Shown: one piece after another, positions 25,260 through 36,800 of the stretch
How the letters are laid out: each line of letters starts with the position of its first letter
Numbering within the stretch: position 1 is the stretch's first letter
Notes under the pieces: model-generated
The model's database searches: none
Seen by the model: only the letters and a program-made list of their open reading frames with translations
What the model was told of the DNA's origin: nothing
From: Sanderia malayensis
Taxonomy: Eukaryota > Cnidaria > Scyphozoa > Semaeostomeae > Pelagiidae
Direction of reading: 5' to 3'
Length of the DNA: 64,000 bases
Assembly: GCA_013076295.1 (NCBI GenBank)
Contig: RQOL01000024.1
Location: 4,541,158 to 4,605,157, forward strand
Position numbers and translations under genes: made by a program

Positions 25260-25952
25260 CCCATGACGACAGTGAAGTATTTTAATGCAATACATTTGAT
25301 AGAAAACTTTACCATTTAGAACTACGAAGAAATATACAGCTTTGGAAAACCTTTCTGGGTTGTCAATTATGAGAATTTCGTTGCTTCATTGGCATAGTAA
25401 AACTATTTTAAGGTTCTTTTTGGTGCGGCGTCTTTGCATCTTCCTGAAACTGGTTTGGTTTGGTTTACTTGCATTGCATTTGGCAACGTGCACTCAGCAC
25501 GCACGATCGAGAGTTGCGCGGGAGCAAACGGTTTCGCGGTAAAACATTTACTTGCACAATTTCTTTGATGCAAGTTGAAATTAGGTGTGAAGACGTGGAT
25601 AACTTTATTTTGTAACAACTGACTTATAAGCTTGTAATTATAATGTGCTTGATCTGATGAACACATTGATGGCGTACACAATCAAAGGCCACAAACAAAG
25701 TGTTTTTCTTTGATAAGTCAAAATAAGCACTTTTTGGTTGTCGAACAATGTAGCCAAAAAGATACTCTAGACCGTTTTGCAAACGGCTTTGTCAGCACAC
25801 ACACTGCTGGGATGCATTGAAAAAATTGTACGAGATGAGTAGAGTAGTAAAAATGACTTGCCATATAATTGATTCAATCAAGGGGTTTGCATAGCATTGC
25901 ATGATTGATATGCATATGATGAAAATTAAAGATGTTTGTCTGTAACTTTCAG
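25260..25952. other. Gap between zinc-finger gene and TAF12; likely promoter region
   Basis: A CpG-richer patch at about 25490-25545 (GTTGCGCGGGAGCAAACGG) stands out in AT-rich surroundings. It could be a promoter for the minus-strand zinc-finger gene, a plus-strand gene, or both. No exon could be joined with confidence. Confidence 0.3.
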
Positions 25953-26078
25953 TTAGAAGACGACTCCCAAGACTTGTGGAATAGCGAGCAAATTAGACGA
26001 GCAACAACAATTGGCATTTCAGAACAAATGCGCAGTGTAATCATGTCTGGGCCTGAAGAAGGTTTGGGTGTCAGTTAA
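25953..26078 (+). CDS. Candidate terminal exon of an unidentified plus-strand gene
   Basis: A good acceptor (TCTGTAACTTTCAG) ends at 25952. From there a frame reads LEDDSQDLWNSEQ..., continues through ISEQMRSVIMSGPEEGLGVS and stops at TAA 26076-26078, 42 codons counting the stop. The composition looks like coding sequence and there is no splice or stop problem. No upstream exon was found and I do not recognise the family. It would be transcribed divergently from the zinc-finger gene and convergently with TAF12. It may be spurious. Confidence 0.35.
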   Translation, partial: LEDDSQDLWNSEQIRRATTIGISEQMRSVIMSGPEEGLGVS

Positions 26079-26297
26079 CTTCTTTTAAATATATTTCCAC
26101 TTCGGTTGACTTGATGAAGGATGGGGACATTACATTGACGGTGTCATCCTTATTAAACACAAACAAAAAAAACCACACATTGAATGGTAGACAATAATCC
26201 TCAGCCGTGTAACAATACACAAAGAAGCCGTTGAAACATATTAGCTTCCATTGAATAATAATAAATACCATGTTAAACTGATGTTTTTCGTAGAATA

Positions 26298-26303
26298 TTT
26301 ATT
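26298..26303 (-). terminator. Polyadenylation signal of TAF12
   Basis: TTTATT on the plus strand reads AATAAA on the minus strand, about 53 bp downstream of the TAF12 stop codon, a normal position for a poly(A) signal. Confidence 0.6.
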
Positions 26304-26355
26304 TCAATTCATTCTAAATACAATTTACAGCACTAAAAAATACCCTGACAGAAGT

Positions 26356-29300
26356 TCACTTCTTTAGTGACTTCTTGATCAGTGCCATTCTCTAAAAAAA
26401 AGAAAAAAATAGCTTAATGTGGCATAAATTTCTTACAAAACAATGGAGCTAATTAAATTTTTTCTGCATATTCTCGCTAGGAAAATGATCTGATCATTTG
26501 GATACACAACATATCCATTTTGTTTTATCAACAAGTTCATGACCTGAGCGCAGTGAAAATTATGGAGGAAAGGAGGAGAGACGAATTTCCTTGATTTCTG
26601 AAAAATCGCGGTGCCCCAGTCTCCATAGTCGCTACGGGCTTCAAGCTTCACAGTCGACTTGTAAATAATTTAAAAATGTTATAATGTACCTGTCTATGGG
26701 CATCAGCAGTTGCTACTTTCTTGTGTGGTCTTAGATCTTCGTTTCCAAATCCAGGTATCCACATATTCCAATCGCGATCTGGAAAACAAAAGAATAAAAC
26801 ATAAAACAAGCATGCTTAAGTTTAAGTTTACGCTAAGCTCAACTACTCGTAAAGAATTGAGCCTCCATTTAACAGCGGCTTATGTTTTCTTTCCTTCAAC
26901 TTAAATGAATAAATTTTAGTTGAAGAAAAGAAAGCAAATTTATTAGGCAGGTAATGTGTTACCTAGATGCAGCTGAATATCTTTAGCTTCCAGTGTGTTT
27001 GATTTTCTATGCTTTGCAAGTTGAGAAGCAGATCCAACGATATTCTCAATAAAGTCATCTGCAATTTGTAGTAAAACCTGAGACGTGAATAGCAGCGTTG
27101 TGTTAATATCTGTAGTTCAAACACAAAGATAAAATCATAAAAAAAAGAATACAATGAATGAGATTTTCCCTGAAAACTGTCTTATTGTCAATAATTTCTT
27201 ACACACAGATTGAAGATAACATGTCATGAATATACGCTAAATACATGAAGAATATACAAGTCTCTGTCTTTCTTTGTTAAAGCAGTGGCTCAGTACAATA
27301 ACCAGCCAAGGATGTAGCTGAAGCACAAGTTTATATGTTAGAGGAGTCAAAAGGAAAGTCTTTTAGAAGTTCACACATTGTATAATATAAATTAAAATAG
27401 AAATATATATAGAAAATTTTAAGAAAACCCACTTCTTCAACATCTTCATCCATAGTTTCTCGTGGATCAATCTCATGTAAGAGATCTTGCAACTTTCTTC
27501 TGTTCAAAACTTGAATAGGCTGGCTGACTTGTGATGTTCCTATTAAAAAGTCATGGATTATTCTCAAATTTACTTTGGATACATTTTTAAATGCATGCTT
27601 TGAAAAACTACAGCAAAAATGTTTTGCAATCAAATCCTGCTAGTCTAACTGCATTCAAAATATCCCATTTAAAGAACAACAGGGAAACAGAATAACAGAA
27701 AATAAAATGAATGTGTACCCGTCTGTTGCTTTGCAGCTGTTGTTGTTTGCTGTACAACTGTTAAAGTAGAAATCAAAATAATAATTTGCCAATCACAAGT
27801 CAAAGTCAAACATTGACTTTGACATAAACACCTATGAATGGAAATGGTAGACATCTTAAACACTGTTATATGTCATTGGAAATAACGTGCTGTATCTTTC
27901 TATGACTTAAATATCTTTCAGATATTAAAAAAGCAGTACATTAAAAGGGACACAAAAGTCATTTATGCAATAATGCTGAATACAAAAGCATTTACCTTCA
28001 GATCTTTGGTTGGCAGTGATTCCCATCGCTCTCAATTGTTGTTGTGCTGTGAGCGGAGAGACGCCAGTGGCAATTGTCTGACCTGTCATGTTTATGGCAG
28101 ACAATGTGGGCCTGATTGACGTCTGTGGCCTTGACACAACCTGTTGCTTGTTTGCAGTTGCATATAATATCTGGTTCTTAGTTGTGCTGTCACTCATTGT
28201 TGAAACCATGGCAATAGTTCCCCCGGTGTTTGAGATGAAATTGGAAACAGAGCCAACTATTTGCAAGGCTGGCTGACCAAGTACCTGGGCATTGATAATA
28301 GATTGAGTTGTAGGTTGAGTGGATATTGAAGCTGCAACAGCATTCCTTTGCAGTTGCTGTATCATGTTTGCTTGTTGCTCTTTGATAGCCTGTTGTTGAG
28401 TTTGAGCTGGTGTAATGCCCATTGTTGGTGTAGTTGAAACTGGTATCTGAATGCCAGTGACAGCAGTTGTTTCAATTGTTGTTGGTTGATTTGCCATTGA
28501 TGACGATTGTTGTAGTAATTTCAATTGCTGGAAAGAAAGGTGATTGGTAAAAAATATTCTTATAAAGTTTAGAAACCTAGTTCTAGACACCTTGAAATTT
28601 AAGAAACTTTTGGAACTACAAGGAAATATTTAAGAAACATCAGAAATTTTTCGGAAACACGTTTTTCCTTTATGGATTTAACTACAAAGTACATGTTTTA
28701 TATTTTATGTGCTAAGCATAACATTGTCGGCTCCACATGACGATTTTTCGCATTGATGATTTTTCTTTGTTATAATACTGACATTTTGCTACAGCCACGA
28801 TTTTTTGTCGTTTTTACTGCCACTTTTTTCATTAAATTAAGAAACTTTTAAGAAACTTTTAGAACTAAAATGCGGCTAAAAATTAAGAAACTTTTACTAC
28901 TAGGCCTTGAGCCAGGTTTCTTATAAAAAAAATGTGTATTGCAATATATTGTGTTTAACATTTTAGCAATAGATATTGTATGTTACATGTTACATATACC
29001 GTAAATTCTCTATTAAGCCCCGTAAATTATCTATTAAGATTTTCATTTTATTCATTGGTCGTTCAATACTTCTCAACAAATTCAAATTCAAGTCATTTAG
29101 GCTTAAGTATTGTAGATATAAACGTTTTTCACACAGACTTCATTGAATAATGTATTTCATGTATTATTTAATGTATTTCCACCACTGAAAATGGTTTTCT
29201 ATTACAAAATATTTATTAAGCCCCCTCTCTCAATTTAGCCCCCCTCTCTAATAAGCCCCCTCTTTAAAGTACTGAAAAACAATAAGCCCCCCGGGGGGCT

Positions 29301-30759
29301 TAAAAGAGAATTTATGGTACATTATAAGATTATAAATTAGGCAAAGAGACCACAATTTTCCTTTTAACGATAATTTGCTACTACAATTTTTTCCTTATAA
29401 TACCAATTTCCTAACACGTACTCCAGTCATCACGACTAATTAAATAAAATACAGAAATGACCTTACCTTCTCATACTGCTGTTTAGCTTTAATGTATAGT
29501 ATCTTTAAATTTTCCAATTCCTTTGCTTGCTCAGGTGAAAATGGACCTAGCCCATAAGCCTAGAGGCAACAATATCAAAATCAAAATCAAAATCAAAAAG
29601 TAGCTAGTAACAGCAGCGAATAAAACAGAAACCTTTAAAGCAAATATGGCAAAGAGTACTTGAAGACAGACATTGCATCTAGTGTTTATACAGATAGTAC
29701 ATGATGAGAATCACTTACAGCTCAAGTGTTAAAATTTGAAAAGTTAAAAATAAACTTTCTTAAGCTTTTTAAAAGTTAAAAAGTACCACTTTCTAAGGAT
29801 ATAAAAATATTTACACAAAATTTTCACAAGAAAATGGTTTATCTAATTAGAAAGTTATGTACTGTATTTATGTCTCAAGAAAGTGGTTCCTAGACAACAT
29901 AAATAAAACCTTTTTATGTTAAATAAATTTCTATAAATATTTTGTAAAAAATATATTTTTATGTTTGGTTTCACTATTTTTGATGTTTGTCAGAAAGTAT
30001 TAAGAAAAGCCAGAAAAGTGTTAGGAATTTGGACAATACAATACTTTTTATAAAAAAATGAGGCAGTTGAACTGATATTAAGCTGAGGTTGAAGTTCATT
30101 GCTTTAAAAACATTCTACTTTAGTTGAACTGATATTGAGCTGAAGTTGAAGTTCATTACTTTAAAAACATTCTACTTTAGTTGAACTGATATTGAGCTGA
30201 AGTTGAAGTTCATTACTTTAAAAACATTCTACTTTAGTTGAACTGATATTGAGCTGAAGTTGAAGTTCATTACTTTAAAAACATTCCACTTTACTTAAAA
30301 ATCAGACATGCAGATGATGCAGTTATCCAATCAATCAGGGGTCTTGTCATAAATTAAACGAACTCTGGAAGTTAAATACAATGAAATTGTGGTACAGAAG
30401 TGGATTTTCCAGACAGTCCAAATCATAATGCAATGTGTTGCCAGACGTTGAGGTGTGAAATTCTCGGGAAAAGTTTGGAAAAAAGATAGGGCCAACGAAC
30501 AAAGAGGCGAAATGATGTCGGCTTAGGCCCATTAACTTAGTTTGAGCACCATCTATGTAATAGTAGCTTTAAAAGAGAGCAACTCAGCAATTTCAGTAAT
30601 TAAAATGTTAGCCTATAAAGAAACGAAAGAAAGAAAATGCGTGGGTTCGGTGTACAATACCTGAATCTGTCTTTGCAACTCTTGCAGAGCTTCCACAATT
30701 GATCTTGAATGAACAGTTGAAGAAGAAGAGAGTGATGCTCCTTGAGCATGGCTAGTCAT
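26356..30759 (-). CDS. TAF12: TAF12, histone-fold subunit of TFIID and SAGA
   Basis: Eight exons with matching phases: 30759-30661, 29559-29467, 28527-27996, 27757-27719, 27539-27433, 27077-26963, 26778-26690, 26391-26356 (370 codons with stop). The N-terminal half is Gln/Thr/Ser-rich, mainly the 532 bp exon. The C-terminal histone fold is nearly canonical: RRKLQDLLHEIDP, DEDVEE/VLLQIADDFIENIV, QLAKHRKSNTLEAKDIQLHL, DWNMWIPGFG, and the end RMALIKKSLKK. TAF12 pairs with TAF4 in TFIID and with ADA1/TADA1 in SAGA in an H2A-H2B-like heterodimer. It is nuclear and works in RNA polymerase II initiation. The start ATG (MTSHAQGASLSSSS) follows no in-frame upstream ATG that I found. The protein is longer than human TAF12 (161 residues) because of the low-complexity N-terminus, as in some invertebrates. 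Donor GTGGGT at 27432 is mildly atypical. Confidence 0.95.
28558..28946. mobile_element. MITE-like element, copy A, ~390 bp
   Basis: It matches 53465-53849 along its length. Copy B shows the ends best: TTTATAAGAAACCTAG at one end and CCAGGTTTCTTATAAA at the other form terminal inverted repeats. The interior is rich in TTAAGAAACTTTTAGAAC units. There is no coding capacity. It lies in a TAF12 intron. Confidence 0.65.
28999..29317. mobile_element. MITE of the CCGTAAAT/AAGCCCCC family
   Basis: It starts CCGTAAATTCTC and ends GAGAATTTATGG, flanked by TA on both sides (28997-28998, 29318-29319). Internal strings of AAGCCCCCTCTC match the other copies at 32741-33187 and 39348-39759. It is non-coding and lies in a TAF12 intron. 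Confidence 0.7.
30067..30294. repeat. 57-bp tandem repeat, four units
   Basis: The unit begins TTGAACTGATATTGAGCTGA and ends ACATTCTACTTTAG. The first unit differs at a few positions and the later ones are almost identical, so the array expanded recently. It lies in TAF12 intron 1. Confidence 0.85.
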
Positions 30760-31417
30760 ATTACGGGAGACAGTGCGTCGTCACTTCCTGTCTCTATTAT
30801 GATTTCCTGTCGTTTCCATTTAATAAATCACAAATTGTTGCCACTGATGATCATTTTGTTCTGCAAGAAAAATAATAAAATGGTGTCCTCCTTTCACTTC
30901 ACACCACAACAAATCTGACAGGTGAGTGAAAGTGAACAAAGAAGAATGCCATTCATGTTCATAAGGATTATGGGATAGTTCTCAACACAATGTAGCAAGC
31001 AAGATGACGCAGTGTGAGTTCCGATAGCGAGAGACACAGGTGGGGCTTCAGAAGAGGGAAAACAGGGAGGGGATCACATGTACCCCTAATGTTTTTCTAA
31101 ATGTATGCATACGATTTTTATACAGGAATAAATTATTCCTGTATAAAAATTCGTAATACAAAACACCTATAAAAACGCGTTAATTGGGCAAAAAATAATG
31201 GTTTTAAAAGAATTTTGTGTGGATTCCGACGTGAAAGGTTTCCACGTGTATATAAGGATAAATAGAGCCCACAAAAAGAATTGCTTGTGAGAGCCATGCA
31301 GCCTGAAAATGAAGCCAACAAGCATGCTGTATGTGTTTTGAAACAAGGCAGAATTGTTGGATATTTACCAAAAGGAATTAATGGAAAATTTGCAAAAACA
31401 GTATTTCAGGGGGGATA
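30760..31417. other. TAF12 upstream region
   Basis: No gene was recognised. It contains a near-perfect 37-bp palindrome at 31114-31150 and presumably the TAF12 promoter just upstream of 30760. Confidence 0.4.
31114..31150. repeat. Perfect 18-bp inverted repeat with 1-bp centre
   Basis: ATTTTTATACAGGAATAA (31114-31131) is followed, after one A, by its exact reverse complement (31133-31150). ACG/CGT extends the pairing outward past one bulged base. It is probably the relic of a small foldback; no function is implied. Confidence 0.8.
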
Positions 31418-32497
31418 CATTAAAACAGAAAACTTTCGGACTTAAAAATCTCGGACAAAATACCTCGGACAAAAAACTTTCGGACGAAACATTTTCGGAC
31501 TAGACAAATTTTCGGACAAAGCTAAAATCGATAAAGATGGCAAAAATTGTGGACGAATTTTTATAGAAAATGTGTGCGGATAGCATGTTAGTTCGTGATT
31601 GATATGATATTTAGTTTAGATCTTCAAAAGAGTCCTCTGGCTCCAGCTCCATGCTAATGCACCATCGATCCCTGAAATTTGAAAGGCTTTTCTCATCATT
31701 TCAGGGTTGTTTCGCAAATAGTCGTACAGCCAAGTCAATCACTGTGCATGAAGAGGTTTCATCGTAAAAAGCTTTCGTCAAACTTCAATGGAATAGACTT
31801 CAATTCCACAATTGATTTTGGCCCGACACTCTTGGCATACACTCTTGATTTTAAAATTTTTTTGCCGTACCATTGACAGTAGGCTCCAGTGGCTGAGAAT
31901 GATGTGCTAAATTAGCTGGCACAAACATACTGACACAGTAATTGTCTTCAATTAATTGAAATACTGCATCTGTTTTTTGCTTCTTGAACACATCAAGATA
32001 ACCATGGCCCTCTATTCCCTCGGTAGCTTCAATTCATCTCGTTGTTTTGGCACAAAAAGAAAAATCACTGAATTGAACAACTGAGTCCCTTTTTTCAATT
32101 GTTTGATGTGTATATCACATCAAAGCCTTCTGGAAATCCAACCTCTTGTGGAAGACAACGATTTGTATTTCCTCGTAGATCAGTTGCGATGTCAAAAAAA
32201 GCTTAAAAAATTACGTTGCTCAAACAATGTGCCCCTTGAGCTTGATTGGCCTCTGATTGAAAATGATGAACATAAAGGACGAAGAAAACGAAAATGCCCA
32301 AAATGTCAAAATAAATGGGACGAGCGCGAAATTATATGTATAGATGATTAACTTTGATGAACGTTGACCATTTCTGTGTGTACTTCTGTGTCTTTCGAAA
32401 AAACAAACTTTCGGTCAATAAAACTTTCGGACAGCAAGTACTTTCGGACAATTAAATTGTCGGACACAATTTTGTCCGAAAGATTTCGGTTTTAATG
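31418..32497 (-). mobile_element. Decayed DNA transposon, pogo/Tigger-like transposase remnant
   Basis: The ends CATTAAAACAGAAAACTTTC and GAAAGATTTCGGTTTTAATG are inverted repeats bordered by TA (31416-31417, 32498-32499). Subterminal TTTCGGAC units recur at both ends. On the minus strand, about 31640-31980, a broken frame reads CVSMFVPANLAHHSQPLE and TVNGTAKK. This is the part of a DDE transposase that in pogo-like families contains the conserved N-x-(T/A)-H-x-x-Q-P-L motif. A stop at about 31768 and frameshifts interrupt it. The short plus-strand frame 32103-32351, with a KCPKCQNKW knuckle, may be another leftover or chance. The element is not autonomous. Confidence 0.6.
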
Positions 32498-32639
32498 TAA
32501 AAACGGTTTTTGCCATGTAACAATAAAGGGTCCAGCAGTCAACCATGGTGACGGTGAAGGAAGGCAATCAAATAAAAATGCACACAATGTTTCTTTATTG
32601 CACACTCACCAATGGTAGGAATCTGTAGGTCAGTGCGTG

Positions 32640-33600
32640 GATTGGCTTTTGATTTTATGATACTCCTGCGACGCTGTTTAATTTTTTCTTATTTGGCTTA
32701 TTCTTAAAATTGACCATTCGAGTACAATTGGGCCACAATACCGCAAATCCTTGAATAAGCCCCCGGGGGCTTATTTGCAAAACTGAATTTTTGGGTGGGG
32801 GCTCATTCGAGGGGAGGGCTTATTCGAGGGGGGGCTTATTTCAAAGTTTTGCTTTTTCCTCGAAGGTTGACAGAAAAAAGACGACATAATTTTCTCAATC
32901 AGCTAAACTTTTTTCACACAGTGCTGTGTGGAAGATCTAACAAAAATTATAATTTGTTTATCATCACGAAAATCGCGTTTCTTTTTGCTTTTTTGTCTCG
33001 AGTCAAAGGAAGTGATACTGTATAGCTATTGTCCTGTGGGGGCTTTCTCGAAAAAAGATATTATTCTGCACTTATGCTTCCCTCGAATAAGACCCCATGG
33101 GGCTTATTCGAGGGGAGGGCTTATTTGCAAAAATGATTTTTAGGTGGGGGCTTAATCGAGGGGGGGGGCTTATTCGAGCATTTACGGTACGTGAAAATAG
33201 GCATTATTATAGCTCTATAAATCTTCTCTTGAATCAATTGAACTGCGAATATACGACGAAGCAGATTTACTCTTCCTGCTGCTTTTTGATAAATTGTATT
33301 GAAATGTGACTCAAAATTGAGAGAGGAATCCAATGCTGCGCAAAGGTATTTGTAGCCTTGATGTACGATTATGCAGATTCCATCGACTACTTGGATGTTG
33401 AGTTGCCCTTTATATGCAAACTTTACGCTACAGGCTTTATATGCAAGGAGAAAAGAACTTCGTATAAAAGAATATCACTATTAACAACGATAACAGCATC
33501 ATCTAATCTACTATATGACTACAAATCATTTGGACAGCATACATCAAACGATACGGCACAAAGTGCAGCCTAAAAATGCCCATGATCTAAATCGAGATTG
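32640..33600 (-). pseudogene. Non-LTR retrotransposon reverse transcriptase remnant, split by a MITE
   Basis: On the minus strand, 33420-33188 reads VDGICIIVHQGYKYL, then DSSLNFESHFNTIYQKA and GRVNLLRR to IIMPIFT. This is the C-terminal RT/thumb region of LINE-type elements. The frame is cut by a TA-flanked MITE (32741-33187) and resumes at about 32738 with CGPIVLEW. Deleting the MITE and one TA restores one continuous frame across the junction. Further right (33420-33600) the frame is shifted. It is a dead fragment. Confidence 0.65.
32741..33187. mobile_element. MITE of the CCGTAAAT/AAGCCCCC family, nested in the RT remnant
   Basis: The termini CCGCAAATCCTTGAATAAGC and GCTTATTCGAGCATTTACGG are inverted repeats. 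TA flanks both sides (32739-32740, 33188-33189). It has no coding capacity. Confidence 0.8.
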
Positions 33601-33866
33601 CCTTACATGTCTATTGAATAGAGAGTAACCTCGAAGATTATTTTCCAAAGGCAATACTTTATAATACTCTTACAATGATGGTAAAACCATGATATCATGG
33701 TTCATTACTGCTTTATATACAGTTTGCAAGCCAATTTCATCCTACAACTGGCTTATAGATAAATCTACCAAAACAGGTGAAAATAAATATGATCTATGAT
33801 ACATCCAGTGATAACAGAAATTAAAAAAGCTTGCTGAATTAGTCACAATACGAAAAAGACACGTTA

Positions 33867-36800
33867 TCAGAACATATTGGAACTTCGATTTAAGATATTG
33901 TTATTCGCGGTCAATTCTAATGAATCTCCGTCTGAATTCAAACGTGCTTTGCGACCATTCCAGTTGGCTTTGGACGTTGAGCTACCCTTACTTTCCAAAG
34001 ATTTACCTTTACCAGCTTCCAGCGAGGGACGTGAAGGCAAAATGTTTGAGTTATTTTTATCTTTGATTATTCGAGGTTTAGCTGCTGTTGGTGGACCTGA
34101 TCTAGGTGAAAGACCTTCAGATGAACATTTCGTTGCTTCTTTTATTGCGACAACAAATAATCGCTTCTCTTCTGCTGACCTATGTCGAAACAACGAGAAA
34201 AAACGCAATGAGATGCTTTTTGAATAAGTGAAAACCAAACAAACAAACAAACAAACAAACAAGCAAATAGATAAAAACCAAATTTGAACATAAACAAAAC
34301 CAAATAACTAATAAATGAAAGATTGAAGAAACAAAAACACTACCTGTTTACAAACATGTATGGAGTCTCTTGACCAGTTCCTTGACTGTCAATATCAACA
34401 ATTTCCCAAATATGGTTGGTATCTGACAAGAAGATAAAAATGCTATGCTTATTTTATGACAATCAACATTGAAATTAAATGAAAATAAAAAAAACAATCA
34501 AATGAAAAGTGAAGAGTAAAACATTTCTAGCTTACCATTTGAAGACCAAGCATAATCACGAATAAGTACATCTTTTATTGGTATCAGAGTCTGAAACTTA
34601 ACCTCATCGGTTGTTTTAATCTTCAGTGAAGAAGATGATGAACTTCCCTAAAAGAACAATAGACTTCAGATTAATGTTGCAAAGTAAAATCAATCAAACT
34701 TTTTTCTGACCAACTTCTTGTATGAAACCAGTGCTTTGAATATCATTCCTAACAGTTCATTACATATGAAACACCTGATATGAAAACACACCTTTTTTCT
34801 GCCTTTAGATTCGTAAACAACCAAACCCACAGCCTTTTTGAATACTGAAAGAGACAAATCGAAATGCGAGAAAACAAAAACAATGTGTTCTACAAGATGG
34901 GAAATATTTCTTCCCACTAGCCCTGGTACCCGTCGATGCCGGGTTGAGATTTCGGTGAATGTTCTGCGAATGTTCCGCGAATGGCGAACTGTGTACTTTG
35001 AATGAATATCAACTTTTTTGAACTGTGTACTTCGAATTGAATCAAGAAACATGTATCCCACAACCACACAGATACAGACTGGTGATTTATTTGACGTCAC
35101 AATAGATTTGAGAAATCTAAAATTCCGTCACATTTTATTTCAACTACCCGTTACTTTTCTGGTTTTACTCTTTTAATTCTAAACGTTTTGTAAAACATTT
35201 TTCGCTGAGGACACTCCCAGATAAATTCCGGTTACATAGATACCTTTCATTTTGCGATCTGTGGAGTGGTTCTTGAGTTATAAGCGGACATAGCCACAAA
35301 CATACATACATACATACATACATACATACATACATACATACATACAAACAGTTCTGTTCTATATATATAGACTAGCCCTGGTACCCGTCGATGCCGGGTT
35401 GAGATTTCGGTGAATATTCTGCGAATGTTCGGCGAATGGCGAACTGTGTACTTTGAATGAATATCAACTTTTTTGAACTGGTGATTTATTTGACGTCACA
35501 ATAGATTTGAGAAATCGAAAATTCCGTCACATTTTATTTCAACTACCCGTTACTTTTCTGGTTTTACTCTTTTAATTCTAAACGTTTTGTAAAACATTTT
35601 TCGCTGAGGACACTCGCAGATAAATTACGGTTACATAGATACCTTTCATTTTGCGATCTGTGGAGTGGTTCTTGAGTTATAAGCGGACATAGCCACAAAC
35701 ATACATACATACATACATACATACAAACAGTTCTGTTTTATATATATAGATATACTTTCCATGTCTCTAAAAAGTGAGCTTCAATCCCTACATAGGTGCT
35801 ACAGTAAAAACCCGCATATAAGAACCCGTAAATTTCCATCCAGGCTATTGTTTCAAGACAATAGGTTATTGTTTCGTCTATTGTTTTGAGCAGCATAATT
35901 ACCCTGAAGGTTCTTAATCCATTGGTTCTTATATGCGGGTTTTTACTGTATTCAATCAACCTCCAATTAATTATTATTGTTTACCTGTCCAGATTATTAG
36001 AAGAGCGACAGGATAACAAGATTTCAGGAAAGGGTATAAGAAACAACTACCATGCTTGCAGACTTACTGAAAAGAGTGCCATCATTCTCACTATCTTTTT
36101 TCCCTCTAATTGCAGAGAAACTATTTCGAATCGTACCACCTCCAGCATCCTTCTCGCTTTCGTGCAACCATCGAACTTTTCCGTAATGCAGCAGATTGTC
36201 CACTCCCATACCAGATGACTGAAATAAAAAGACATAAATACAGAAACATGAAAACACTTAGCAATAAAGAAACCAAAAACCCGTTTTGGCATAAGGCTAC
36301 GTACGGATTAATGAAGAGAGCTTATGACCATTGGCTCAGATTAACTCTTGCTATTATCTTGTTATCTATTTCATATTTATCCTATTCCAGTCGTAATAAT
36401 TGGGATGGAACATAAACAACTAGATAAGATTTGACGATGAACAAGCCAAAATGATTTGAAATAGGCATCAATTTGATTCATAAGCTTGGTTTGCCTCGCA
36501 CAATTATGGCACAACAATGTATTTATCATGTCTGCAGCCTTCTCTACAGAGTTAATGCGACAAATCTAAGCTAAAAATATACAAAATGCTTAGCGAAAGT
36601 AATAGAGGAACTTACATCAACTCCTTCAACATTCTCGCAAAGCTTTTCAAAAATTGGTGTATACGTTTCACTGATCATTTGCATCTCATTTATGTAATTA
36701 GCAACCTTTTCCACGCTGACAAGTGCCTCGGTAAGACACAAATACTCATCGCTATCTTTGTTCATCAATTTCAACATTTCTTTCATCAATAAAGGGTACC

